Source: Rhynchonema sp. JSB1_4 (Eukaryota; Nematoda; Chromadorea; Monhysterida; Xyalidae). Taken from it: a stretch of DNA of 64,000 nt. The notes beneath the pieces are model-generated. The model worked only from the letters and a program-made list of their open reading frames with translations. It made no database searches and was not told the DNA's origin. Position numbers and translations under genes: made by a program. Location: contig JASAMV010000328.1 in assembly GCA_030248065.1 (NCBI GenBank), forward strand, positions 28,151 through 92,150, given 5' to 3'. How positions within the stretch are numbered: the first letter of the stretch is position 1; each line of letters starts with the position of its first letter. This document shows positions 12,878 through 22,748 of this stretch, in pieces.

Positions 12878-13395
12878 TTTTCGGGTTTGAAAACTTTTCG
12901 GCTTACGACCTGAAAACTTTTTGTAGACTGACCATTTATATTATTTTATGAAACACAACGTCGTGACAATTAAGTTGGATGACATCATATACAATGCTCT
13001 GACGAAACATCTGTCGGGTAGAAATGTAAAATTGGAAAGTTTGTGCTGTGTGCGTATGAAGCTTTCTGGAAAGCGTGCATTGAGGGGTTATATCCGGCAC
13101 TAATTTTCTAGTTATTGGAAAGCTTAATTGTAGTACGATGCTCTAAAATGTTCTGACTGTTTCTTGGTTTTATATCGACCTTCGGAATATTTTGGCTCAC
13201 CGTCGAACGAAACTATTTTCACTGTCAAAAATACCTTATCATTCTGCACATTTTATGTTGCAAAATATCAGCCATTTTTTGCTCTCGGTGCCGAGTTTTA
13301 CTTTTGTTTGTATTACGTTTTGTAATCCTACTTTATTTACAGCTTTTTGAGCTTTTAACCAATGCAGTGGCATACAATGCGATGTGAATGATCAT
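12878..13395. other. spacer between galectin and the Penelope-like element
   Basis: AT-rich sequence with no gene or repeat recognised. Confidence 0.4.
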
Positions 13396-14252
13396 AATTG
13401 AGATCAAAGATAAAGCAGCATGCATTAGCATTTACGACAAAACAAAAGATTTCAATTTCCAGGTCTTAAGATACATTCATTCAGATAGCAACGTCCATAG
13501 TCGAACTGGGTATGGGATCTTAAATGCCCAAATCACGCGCTTTGCGCGTAATTGCACAGCACAAAACCGCGCAGGGTTCATAAACGTTGCCCGTGACACG
13601 ATAGCGCACCTCCTCCACAATGGATTTGAAAAGAAATTGGTCACCGAAAGCTTGCTTTCATTTTTTGAGAACAATCAAAACACTGCTTTGAAATTTGGGT
13701 TAAAAACAAAAACTTCAGTGGCTCTGATGGTGTTGCGCATCGTTTCAGGTTTATAATTCCATTTTCAGTTCATTCCGTCAATCGCGACTAATTAGGCTGC
13801 CCCAAAACAACAGCACAACCCAGTTTCATCCAAGTGAACGTCACACTATCGTCAAAATCCATTTCTACATCGGGACCAACATCTGGTTGTATTGATTTAG
13901 GTTGTATCATTTGCGTTTTCCCATTCATTATGAAAGAATTATTCGTTACTTTGTCACAGATTTGTGGCTCATCTACTGATGAGACCCCGGCCGCAAATCT
14001 GGTAAAGTTCCTGTCTAGACAAGGGGTCGAAACAGGACTTTATCACAAAATATGAATTTCCAGTTCCACCAAACGCGTGCCTCGATGCCAAAAAAGCTCC
14101 CCAAACAGAAGAAGCCGAGCTTCAATCCGAACAACAACCCGTTGCTCAAAGGCACCAACTTCAAATCAGCGATCTTGTCGTCATCAAAAGCAGTCAAACA
14201 AGAGAAAATCAACCAGGTACACTCACTTTTTGATTGAAAGCCAATATTATTA
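13396..14252 (+). repeat. left pseudo-LTR of the Penelope-like element
   Basis: 857 bp matching 18446-19302 at every position I compared. It contains, in order, the last part of the RT frame (remnant stop at 13756), a hammerhead-like segment, and the first exon of ORF1 with its splice donor at 14216. In this copy it would supply the promoter and leader for the element. Confidence 0.9.
13972..14037 (+). ncRNA. hammerhead-like catalytic core in the left pseudo-LTR (permuted order)
   Basis: CTGATGA (13976-13982) is followed by GACCCC (13983-13988), which pairs perfectly with GGGGTC (14023-14028), itself followed by GAAA (14029-14032): the conserved hammerhead core with a 6-bp stem II. TCTA (13972-13975) pairs with TAGA (14016-14019) as stem I. 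CAGGA (14033-14037) pairs with TCCTG (14009-14013) as stem III, leaving TC (14014-14015) as the cleavage-site dinucleotide. The TCCTG-TC-TAGA strand lies inside loop II, so the helices cross. Hammerheads are known in pseudo-LTRs of Penelope-like elements, but this strand order is not a standard type. A competing fold (CAGATTTG with CAAATCTG) exists. Confidence 0.5.
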
Positions 14253-15501
14253 GGTAACCACCTCTTCTTTCTTTGCTGAGTGGAGGGTCTCTCTCCCTCG
14301 AAAGTTTGAAAGTGGCAGAAAAATGAATTCACAATATGACATGCGTTCGAAAACACCAAATAAAAATGACAACCAAAAAACCACCTTTTTGACCATTTCC
14401 GATTTTTCGCTTATTTTACAAGCCTAGCGCATCATATTGGTCTACTAAATCACTGTATTACCTCTACCACTTGATGATGACTTCGCAGCGCCTTCGGGCA
14501 CCTTGCCTTCGGGCAGTTACCGTCGGTTTTCCGACACGGCCGTATGGCCAGCTACCTAACCCAACTTGTGTTGGGTGATCCGTATGGATCAGTTACCTCA
14601 CCCCGTATGGGGTAAAAATCAACACAAATATCAATCGATGCTTTATTGACATTCTTGCTGATTTTTCGTTCTCCTCATTTCTTTTCGTTCACACATTTTT
14701 AGTTTCTCTCTAACTAGCCAAAATACATTCTAGGCCAAAGCAGCAAAGAGTGCATCAAAGCCAAAGAACTTTTCTGATAAAAACAACCCTATTTCACAGT
14801 CCCAGGCGACCTCACCTGACAGTCTTCTGAAACGCGTTGAATTATTGGAACAAGGGCAGCACGAGCAAGCCCAAGGCATACACAATCTCGCTCAGGGTCA
14901 GAAGACTCTGAACAAGAAATTTGATGGCCTGGACAAGGACCGCCGTGTTCTGCGTCTGAGAATTTGGAACATTCCTCCAAAATTCGACGAGTCCTATGAC
15001 GAATTATTCCGAAAAATCTGTATCGAAGGACTGCTCATCACACCAGACGAATTCAGTCAAATCCGTGTGGCCCGTATCCAACTGGAGGAGGCCGGCAAAT
15101 GCATGATGGTGCAGTTCGTTGATTTCAGATCCAAAAGTAAGGTGCTTACGTCCACCAAGAATCTAGCCGGAAATCCGTACAAATTGCCGGAATGCGCCAA
15201 ACCTATCTCAATCGATCAGGATTTGATTCCCGAACAGGTCGCACAAAAAAGCAATATGATGAAGTTTCGTGCAAAAATGATAAAGGCAGGATTCCCAAAG
15301 GACAAAATCAAAGTGAAGGGGTTCGACAAACTGCAAGTCGACATCGGTGACGGTTCCGGTCCGGTGACCGCCAACTGGAAAAAGTTCGAGGCTCACTTCC
15401 GAAAACATCTACAACAAAATGATGCGACGGCTGATGACGCGGCTGAACAAAGTACATCGGGCGCTGATCAAAACGACACCATAAACATGGAGTCGGAATG
15501 A
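14052..15501 (+). CDS. PLE ORF1: coiled-coil nucleic-acid-binding protein, L1-ORF1p-like
   Basis: Two exons, 14052-14216 and 14734-15501, 310 aa. The donor is CAG/GTACAC and the acceptor TTCTAG. The N-terminus is basic (PKKLPKQKKP). A heptad-rich coiled coil spans about residues 80-115. A globular part opens with RRVLRLRIWNIPP, resembling the RRM start of LINE-1 ORF1 proteins, and contains IRVARIQLEE and a later ISIDQDL...PEQV segment like the ORF1p C-terminal domain. The tail is acidic. By analogy it would trimerise and bind element RNA; that role is inferred. Starting at the inner ATG (14085), just after an ATTTCCAG acceptor, is possible. Only the first exon is repeated in the right pseudo-LTR. 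Confidence 0.75.
14490..14613 (+). other. row of seven perfect hairpins in the ORF1 intron
   Basis: Seven inverted repeats with 4-base loops follow one another: 14490-14499 and 14505-14514 (GCC-TTCG-GGC), 14522-14535 (GTCGG-TTTT-CCGAC), 14538-14549 (GGCC-GTAT-GGCC), 14559-14576 (ACCCAAC-TTGT-GTTGGGT), 14577-14590 (GATCC-GTAT-GGATC) and 14600-14613 (ACCCC-GTAT-GGGGT). Stem sequences differ while geometry is kept, which suggests selection on structure. Function unknown. Confidence 0.8.
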
Positions 15502-15933
15502 TTTATGAATGATTTTGGATTCGAAATAGCATTGCTATTCCTTTGTTTAGGATGAATATTTAGTTTGCATCTAATACGTGTTTGTTTTGAGTTGAATTAA
15601 TTGTTGATAAAAAACTCAGTACTTGTGATGTGTTATTGGGTTATATTTTTCATGTTTGACCAAATATGATGCGTTAGGTCCATAAAACATATAATTTGAA
15701 TCAATAATTAGCAAAACGATATCTTTCTTATACATTCGGTCAAACCACATATTTCAAGCTGTAAACAGCGGTGCACCTTCGATCTTGTGTTACAACTCTC
15801 CCAGTGGAGTTGGGCCACATGCGAGATGCATGACAGGAACCAGCCGTTTTTACGGTTACTGCCGCAGGTGGGTCCTTAAGGTTGGCAGCCCCAACCAGTA
15901 GACCAGCGGTGCACTTGGGGGTCAGGGAGAAGT
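15502..15933 (+). other. structured linker between PLE ORF1 and ORF2
   Basis: AT-rich up to about 15760, then G/C-rich with short hairpins (CTCCCAGTGGAG, GGTTGGCAGCCCCAACC) and CAGCGGTGCACTT repeated as CAGCGGTGCACCTT. Could matter for translation of ORF2 (reinitiation or internal entry) or be RNA packaging or template signal. No direct evidence. Confidence 0.35.
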
Positions 15934-18806
15934 TTGGGCCGGCTTCTCTATGATCGCATTTGGCCTACGAACAATCAAAACACAAAAAGAACCAAAAGAA
16001 TCCGTTGTTTGTATCAAACAGACGGTACGTACCAAATGGCTTGGTACAAAAGTCGTGCATCGCCCGTACGCATGTCATATTGTGAAGAAAGAAACTGTAA
16101 AGTGTGCAAACACCGGAGCCTTGACCCATTTATCACTTCCAGCGCCACCGGTAAAAAATTCGAAATTCTGAATCAAAACCAAGTGAACTGTCAAAGCTCT
16201 GGTGTTGTTTACCTCATTACGTGCTCCAAATGTAGCATGCAATACGTTGGACAAACAATTAGATCACTACGGACACGTTTTGGTGAACATGTACGTAATA
16301 TACAGAAAAGGAAATGTGGTACCATTCTGGTGAACCACTTTAACTCCGATTCCTGCAATCTTGAAAACCTCACGGTTACAATTATACAACAAATCAAGGA
16401 ATGTAATAAGGAACTTTTGAAACGAAAACTTTTGGAAAACGAATCCTATTGGATGAAAGTTCTAGTTACAGCCACGCCGTTCGGATGCAACGACAAAATA
16501 GATGGTTACGGTATGATTTCAAGCACGGACGACATCCTTGATGGTAAGCGAAAACCGTACTTTTGCTGCCCAGTTCCAAGACAAAAACGGAGTCATGGTC
16601 GCCGGAACGGTAAGCGGACGGTTCCAAATCCGAATCACACACAGTTGAAAGATATAGATCTCCTTGAACCCGGTGGGATGAAGCAGTTGTACACAGAACT
16701 CCGCAGGACGGGTAAAAAAGAGCTACTAAAAATCTATGAAACGGTTTTGGAAGATAACAAAACAGGTAGAAACAGTAGATTGCACAAACTTCTGGAAGCA
16801 TTTTTTGCGGGCACACTGCGAAAATCATCTGAACAGACTAAACCAACTTCTACCCTGAAAATCAGTTTTGTCAACCCCTGCATCGAGTTTCTAGGGCTAC
16901 AAACACTTCTGAAAGACAAACGAATACAAAAACTAGCACCACCAGCAGCCAGACATTTATTATCCAATATTAGAGTAGCTTATGTATATGAAACTCCGGT
17001 TTCAGTCCAGTTATGCAATTACAGCACGTTTTTGAAGAAACTCTCATCGGAAGACCTAATAAACATACTTTCCAGACCATGTAATTGCGCCCAAAATAGA
17101 TTTATTTACCAACCAGTCAATCACATAGTTACTGGAAACCTTAATATTGTTCAAAATAGTAATTTGCGCAGAATTTTTGCAAAAGGAAACAAGTTTAGGT
17201 TACCAAAACACTATGACTGGGATGCTGCTATGAGTGAAATAACAAAAAATGTAGCTCTGTTTTTGAAAGATATAGCCAAAAAAGTCAAAATTGACCCATT
17301 TTCACTAAGAGACGTTCGAAACTGGATACACAAAACTCTATATTCCAGGAAAAATACTCAAAAGTCCCGTCGTGGTACTTTCAACCATGCCGTCCAACTG
17401 TACAGATATTGTAATAGCGATTTACGTAGCTTACATAGAAATTATATAGTTACCCCAGCCGACAAGGCAGCTAACAACTACGTTTTCACATGCAAAAAAT
17501 ACTATGTACAAGTTATGTGCGATGAACTCGGCATTAGGTTAGAAAATAGTACCCTTGAGGTGTCAGGCAATAGCACATACGAGCCCACAAGACTAGACGT
17601 GGATCATATAATTGCAAGACACTCAAGTTTTGCTTCAGAGTTTGATCTCCAGATTTCAGATGATGACAGATGTATACCCAGACTTTTTGCCATACCAAAA
17701 TTGCACAAAACCCCTTACAAGTTTCGACAAATTGCGGGGGCTAAAAAGAGTTCGTTAAAACCACTGCAGAAACTCGCCTTCCGGGTATTAGGCGCCTTAC
17801 AGCGTCATTTTATCAATTACTGCACTGTTACTAAAGCGCAAAGTGGAAAGAATTGCTATTGGACAGTTGAAAATTCTGCACAAGTATCTTCCAAGATTAG
17901 CTCTTTACAAAACCCCAAAGATATTGTTACTGCAGATTTTAGCACTCTGTTCACCAGCTTACCACATGATATAGTCGAACGGCAGTTGTTGAAACTGGTA
18001 AATATCTGCTTCAGGAATACAAAAGGAAACGATAAACCATATCTGAAGTTGTCAGGTAGAGAATATACATACACAGACCAGTTCGAGTCTGCTGATCGAA
18101 CTTTATCAAAACAGGATATCTACAGACTGATATGGCTAAATTTACACGAAACCTACGTCTCATTTGCAGGAATTATTTTCAGACAAATCACAGGTATCCC
18201 ACAGGGTTCAAGTAGTTCACCATTGATTGCCAACCTAACATTGTCCATTCTTGATTTCGGATTTGCAACATCCACACAAAATAGTGATAAAATGAACAAA
18301 CTCTCCTTATGCTGTAGATATGTGGACGACATCATTGTTTTTGGCGACCGTGATTTCATAAAAACCGCAGAAAACATATACCCCCAGAAATTGTTCTGTC
18401 CAGAACAAACGACTGTTTAGACAAAGCTGATTATTTGGACCTGGGAATTGAGATCAAAGATAAAGCAGCATGCATTAGCATTTACGACAAAACAAAAGAT
18501 TTCAATTTCCAGGTCTTAAGATACATTCATTCAGATAGCAACGTCCATAGTCGAACTGGGTATGGGATCTTAAATGCCCAAATCACGCGCTTTGCGCGTA
18601 ATTGCACAGCACAAAACCGCGCAGGGTTCATAAACGTTGCCCGTGACACGATAGCGCACCTCCTCCACAATGGATTTGAAAAGAAATTGGTCACCGAAAG
18701 CTTGCTTTCATTTTTTGAGAACAATCAAAACACTGCTTTGAAATTTGGGTTAAAAACAAAAACTTCAGTGGCTCTGATGGTGTTGCGCATCGTTTCAGGT
18801 TTATAA
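15934..18806 (+). CDS. PLE ORF2: GIY-YIG endonuclease then reverse transcriptase, one frameshift
   Basis: The main frame runs 15934-18420 (828 codons; first in-frame ATG at 16036). A second frame ending at 18806 carries the C-terminal thumb region. Near the N-terminus are Cys/His pairs (YCEERNCKVCKH) and a GIY-YIG domain at about residues 90-190 (VVYLITCSKCSMQYVGQT, then RTRFGEH, with a conserved ENE-type Glu). Reverse transcriptase motifs follow: PADKA, RLFAIPKLHK, ADFSTLFTSLPH, TGIPQGSSSSP and the catalytic YVDD in CCRYVDDIIVFGD at about residue 795. The frame breaks at the C-run 18381-18385, where one base appears to be missing. The two frames are otherwise continuous. This could be a true mutation or a homopolymer sequencing error. 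The element would need ORF1 and this protein to move by target-primed reverse transcription. Confidence 0.93.
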
Positions 18807-19302
18807 TTCCATTTTCAGTTCATTCCGTCAATCGCGACTAATTAGGCTGCCCCAAAACAACAGCACAACCCAGTTTCATCCAAGTGAACGTCACACTATC
18901 GTCAAAATCCATTTCTACATCGGGACCAACATCTGGTTGTATTGATTTAGGTTGTATCATTTGCGTTTTCCCATTCATTATGAAAGAATTATTCGTTACT
19001 TTGTCACAGATTTGTGGCTCATCTACTGATGAGACCCCGGCCGCAAATCTGGTAAAGTTCCTGTCTAGACAAGGGGTCGAAACAGGACTTTATCACAAAA
19101 TATGAATTTCCAGTTCCACCAAACGCGTGCCTCGATGCCAAAAAAGCTCCCCAAACAGAAGAAGCCGAGCTTCAATCCGAACAACAACCCGTTGCTCAAA
19201 GGCACCAACTTCAAATCAGCGATCTTGTCGTCATCAAAAGCAGTCAAACAAGAGAAAATCAACCAGGTACACTCACTTTTTGATTGAAAGCCAATATTAT
19301 TA
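18446..19302 (+). repeat. right pseudo-LTR of the Penelope-like element
   Basis: Matches 13396-14252 throughout. Includes the end of the RT frame (stop 18804-18806), the hammerhead-like segment and an orphan copy of ORF1 exon 1 (19102-19266) with its donor, which here leads into flanking host DNA. Confidence 0.9.
19022..19087 (+). ncRNA. hammerhead-like core in the right pseudo-LTR
   Basis: Same segments as at 13972-14037, shifted by 5050: CTGATGA at 19026-19032 and GAAA at 19079-19082. No base differences seen. Confidence 0.5.
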
Positions 19303-21202
19303 CGTGACAGCTTTGTGAATACCATGGCGGCACTTCAGAACATACGCACTTTATTTTTCATTTGAAAAATCAAACCGGTACCAATGTCAGAAACGCGTAA
19401 TGTATACCATAAATAATAATCGTTATAGTTTGTTATAACATTTAGTTTGTGTTTTATTACGAAACTCGGTGGAACTTTCAATAAAATAATCTGTCTCGTT
19501 TCCTCATTGTTTCTCAAACAGCTGTCACAGTTATACGAACCAAATGTTCGAGCCCAAAATAGCCTACGAATACGAAGTGCTTGGCAGTGCAAGCTGAAAA
19601 AGTCTATCGCAAAACAGCAGCCTTATCGTAGCGCTGATTTGACGTATTATTGCAGTTGAGAGTATTCCCAGTGAAATTCTGCTAATTATTTATGTACGAT
19701 TATACGCGGCAGTTTATTTGGTTGTTTTGGTCTTGTAAAGCTGATGTCGCTGCGCTGACGTCATCTTCTTGACTTGCTCATTATGATACATACGCTTTGT
19801 TGGTGCATCAACCAACTCATCGCTGTTTCCAGCAAAGTATGTATACATACATAGGTGCCATCTGAGGTATGGCGGTCTTGCTACGTCAGGGTTCTTATTC
19901 CTCACCTTTCTAATGACCGACGGAGGACCGGCCCCAATTTGTTCACATAGCTCCAGCCCCATACCCCAAATCGCTCTAGACCCCAAACACAATAATGGTG
20001 TACCATTGGTTCAACCCAAAAAGTGACGCGTTGCGTTTTTGTTTCTTTCCCGCGCGCTGTCGCAAGCGATGAGGTTTGTTTTTTTCGCTTTTTTCACGAT
20101 CAAAAAAAGTTTTGCAGCTGTTAGACTCCTGTGTGTGAGTCTGCCTAACTTTTTATGCTCTTCATTAGTTTGCACCGCTTTGAAACCGGTGGTCTTCATT
20201 AGTCTACCTTTTATTTGCTCAAAGTTTTTTCAGCCTTTTGGGTTTTCTCAGTTGGCCTCAGCTTGAGTGCGTCTAATCAGGCCCCCCAAATCTTGTAAGC
20301 TTCAAACGGCCAGATTGGCTAGAATTTTAAAGATTCACATACTCGGAACAAAATTTTGAACACCTTCACAAAAACACGGCATAAGCTCACAAAAAGTGTT
20401 GATTTTTGAACAAATGCTGTCACCAAAATTTGACATGTGGTCAATCATAGCATACCGACGTCGGAAAGCGCCGCGCTCAGCTTAAAAATTTTGCTATTTT
20501 TGCCATTTAAATTCGTTTCTTCGGCTCTAAAAGCTAACATTTGGCATTTATGTATTTGTAACAAAAGCATTAAATACCCGAACCCGACAAATGTGGTGCA
20601 CTTTTGTCACCCTGGTAAATACTTGTTAAGACAAAAACGAGCAAAACAGCTGCTTGGTGGAAACAAAAAAATTTGGTGTAAACGTGCGCAAACAACAGCT
20701 GAATACGAGTGGTTCTGTGATCATAAATCAGTTTCTATCCATAATCTCAGGTCCTTGGAACCCAAAGTGGTGGTTTTCGGTTCATTTGGCTCCAATTGGG
20801 GTTTTATGCCTGTGCCCACACTGGTGCTTCCTTTCGTCTAACATTTTTCAAACCCTATGAACGCGTCGGTTTTCAGTTCAGAAATTTGAGCCATTTCACT
20901 GCTATCGCGGTGCAAGTTTCGTTTTGTCACAGCTCATTATTTACGATCTTCAGCCAGGGAGGCGTCATGGTTATAGCACCGGCAGCGAGATTAATTGTTT
21001 TTGCTCATTTCACTTCGTATTTCGATCTGACGTGCAGATTTTTCTCAAAACTAATGCACATACCCAACCATCGTTCAGCCAATGTACGTATGTTCAGCCA
21101 ACGTTCGTACTCGCAAGGCAATGTATGTATAACTTGAGTGCAGAAATGTTGCTCTGTTTCGCCCTTCTTTCGCAGACAGACCGAGGCGCCAGGGCTCGTC
21201 AG
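19303..21202. other. intergenic stretch with no supportable gene
   Basis: AT-rich. The longest open frame (plus 20437-20841, 134 codons) shows no domain, signal peptide or splice support. Confidence 0.4.
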
Positions 21203-22306
21203 TGTCGAAATGCGAACATGAGCATCAACCGTTCGCATAGCTCTATTACGTTTCCTTTTGATGTTACGGAGAAAGCAAACTGACACAACTGACTAATACA
21301 TGAAAGATTACACAGTATAAGCTGGGATAGCAGTGCGCACACACATTCCAATCTAACATGCAACGCAAGTCAAAACATCACATGACTGCCTGGTTGTTCC
21401 GAAGTTACAGTTAGTGGATCTCATCCGCTACACTCCCGCCCGAATAGAATGTCATGCCTCACCCGTGTGGGGCAGACCGCATCAAAAGCACAAATGATGT
21501 GAACTCAATATAAAGTACATGCTCAATATAACAGTAATCAGGTTTGTTATTTCAAAACTCAATATTTCCGTGAATCACTATTGTCCCAACCAGCTAGTGT
21601 CCGCCGGGCCGTGCCCCGATTCCGACAAAGGGCAAAACGGCTTCGCCTTGAGAATCAACAGGTTCGTTCATCGATGCAGCAGTTGTCCTCCGAACCATCG
21701 TTGTGACCGCTCACAGTCGACAGCATGCGGCGATTTGAAATTGACCGAAGTTCTGATGCACCCGTTGCAGAGCAGAACGAAAGAGAATGATGTGGCGAAG
21801 TGCCACGCCGAGGCTGGTGGGTGGCGGCGAGTGTGTTCGTTGATCTTCTTTTGTGCGACTGAGTCTATTGCGAAATGTTGCCGAGTGTTCGAGAGTGACT
21901 GTTGTCCGAGTAGTGACCGGTGGTGAAGAGTTGTACTGAAGGTTGATCGTGCCTTCAGGAGTTGTTCAGCAGACTTCCTCCCCTTCGAACGGTGATGCCT
22001 GAGTCCGCGTTTCGAGAATCCGGATGGAATTCTGTCCAATTCGTTGGTCGCGGAATCGACGGTTGCCTAGGATGCCATGTCGAAAATGCGAACATGAGCA
22101 TCAACCGTCCGTAGCTCTATTACGTTTACTCTTGATGTTACGGAGAAAGCAAACTGACACAACTGACTGGTACATGAAAGATTACACAGTATAAGCTGGG
22201 ATAGCAGTGCGCACACACATTCCAATCTAACATGCAACGCAAGTCAAAACATCACATGACTGCCTGGTTGTTCCGAAGTTACAGTTAGTGGATCTCATCC
22301 GCTACA
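21203..22306 (-). mobile_element. non-autonomous LTR retrotransposon (TRIM-like)
   Basis: Direct repeats 21203-21432 and 22078-22306 (230 and 229 bp, a few differences) begin TGTCGAAA and end GCTACA, giving TG...CA termini. The element is bounded by a perfect 5-bp target duplication GTCAG (21198-21202 and 22307-22311). Read on the minus strand, the base after the 5' LTR starts TGGCATCCTAGGC, a plausible tRNA primer site, and the 3' LTR is preceded by the purine-rich GGGCGGGAG, a plausible polypurine tract. The ~645-bp interior has a 123-codon frame (minus 21668-22039) with no Gag or Pol motif. It must be mobilised by an LTR element elsewhere. Confidence 0.9.
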
Positions 22307-22311
22307 GTCAG

Positions 22312-22748
22312 TGCGAACGGCAAATTTACCTCCAAAAACCCCACCAGCAGATCTTATTGCGGGGCTGTAAACATCACTGCGTGCAAACTCATAAACAGAG
22401 TTTTAATCACAAATGTCTTTCTGTTTACTCTGATGTCTGGTGTAAATTTTCGTTCTGAACACCTCGCCTAGTGCACTTAGCAACTGTCTGGGCATAAATG
22501 CGCAATTTTTGAAAAACCTGAAAAAACTGTTTGTATTTCGACAAAAAGCGCCTTCTGTCATAATAGCAATTGTTTATTCAAGTGTTCTTTCGGGTGCTAC
22601 TGTGTTGTGGCCGTCTCGTCTGGTGTGTCACTATTAGACCCTAATGGTCAGACCAAGAATGAAAAAATAACAGCTTTTGCACTTGTAGTGCTTTCAAAGG
22701 TCGATGAAAACCACAAATTCGCATCAAAACCGGAGATTAATGATAACT
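22312..22748. other. spacer upstream of the GILT-like gene
   Basis: AT-rich, holds the presumed promoter of the next gene. No specific element recognised. Confidence 0.3.

Larger units (their letters stand above)
13396..19302 (+). mobile_element. Penelope-like retroelement with N-terminal GIY-YIG domain
   Basis: About 5.9 kb. Two apparently identical 857-bp direct repeats (13396-14252 and 18446-19302, offset 5050) flank a spliced ORF1 and an ORF2 encoding a GIY-YIG endonuclease followed by a reverse transcriptase. Terminal repeats that overlap the end of the RT frame are typical pseudo-LTRs of Penelope-like elements. Having the endonuclease before the RT is the permuted order described for the Naiad/Chlamys clade, rather than the RT-endonuclease order of classic Penelope. 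One single-base frameshift in ORF2 (near 18385) is the only lesion I found, so the insertion looks young. Target-site duplication not resolved. Confidence 0.93.

Noticed and set aside
20437..20841. 134-codon plus-strand frame as a gene
   Set aside because: No signal peptide, domain, or splice sites; composition like the surrounding AT-rich DNA.
21668..22039. Gag-like protein in the TRIM-like element
   Set aside because: The 123-codon frame has no zinc knuckle or capsid-like motif and may be chance.
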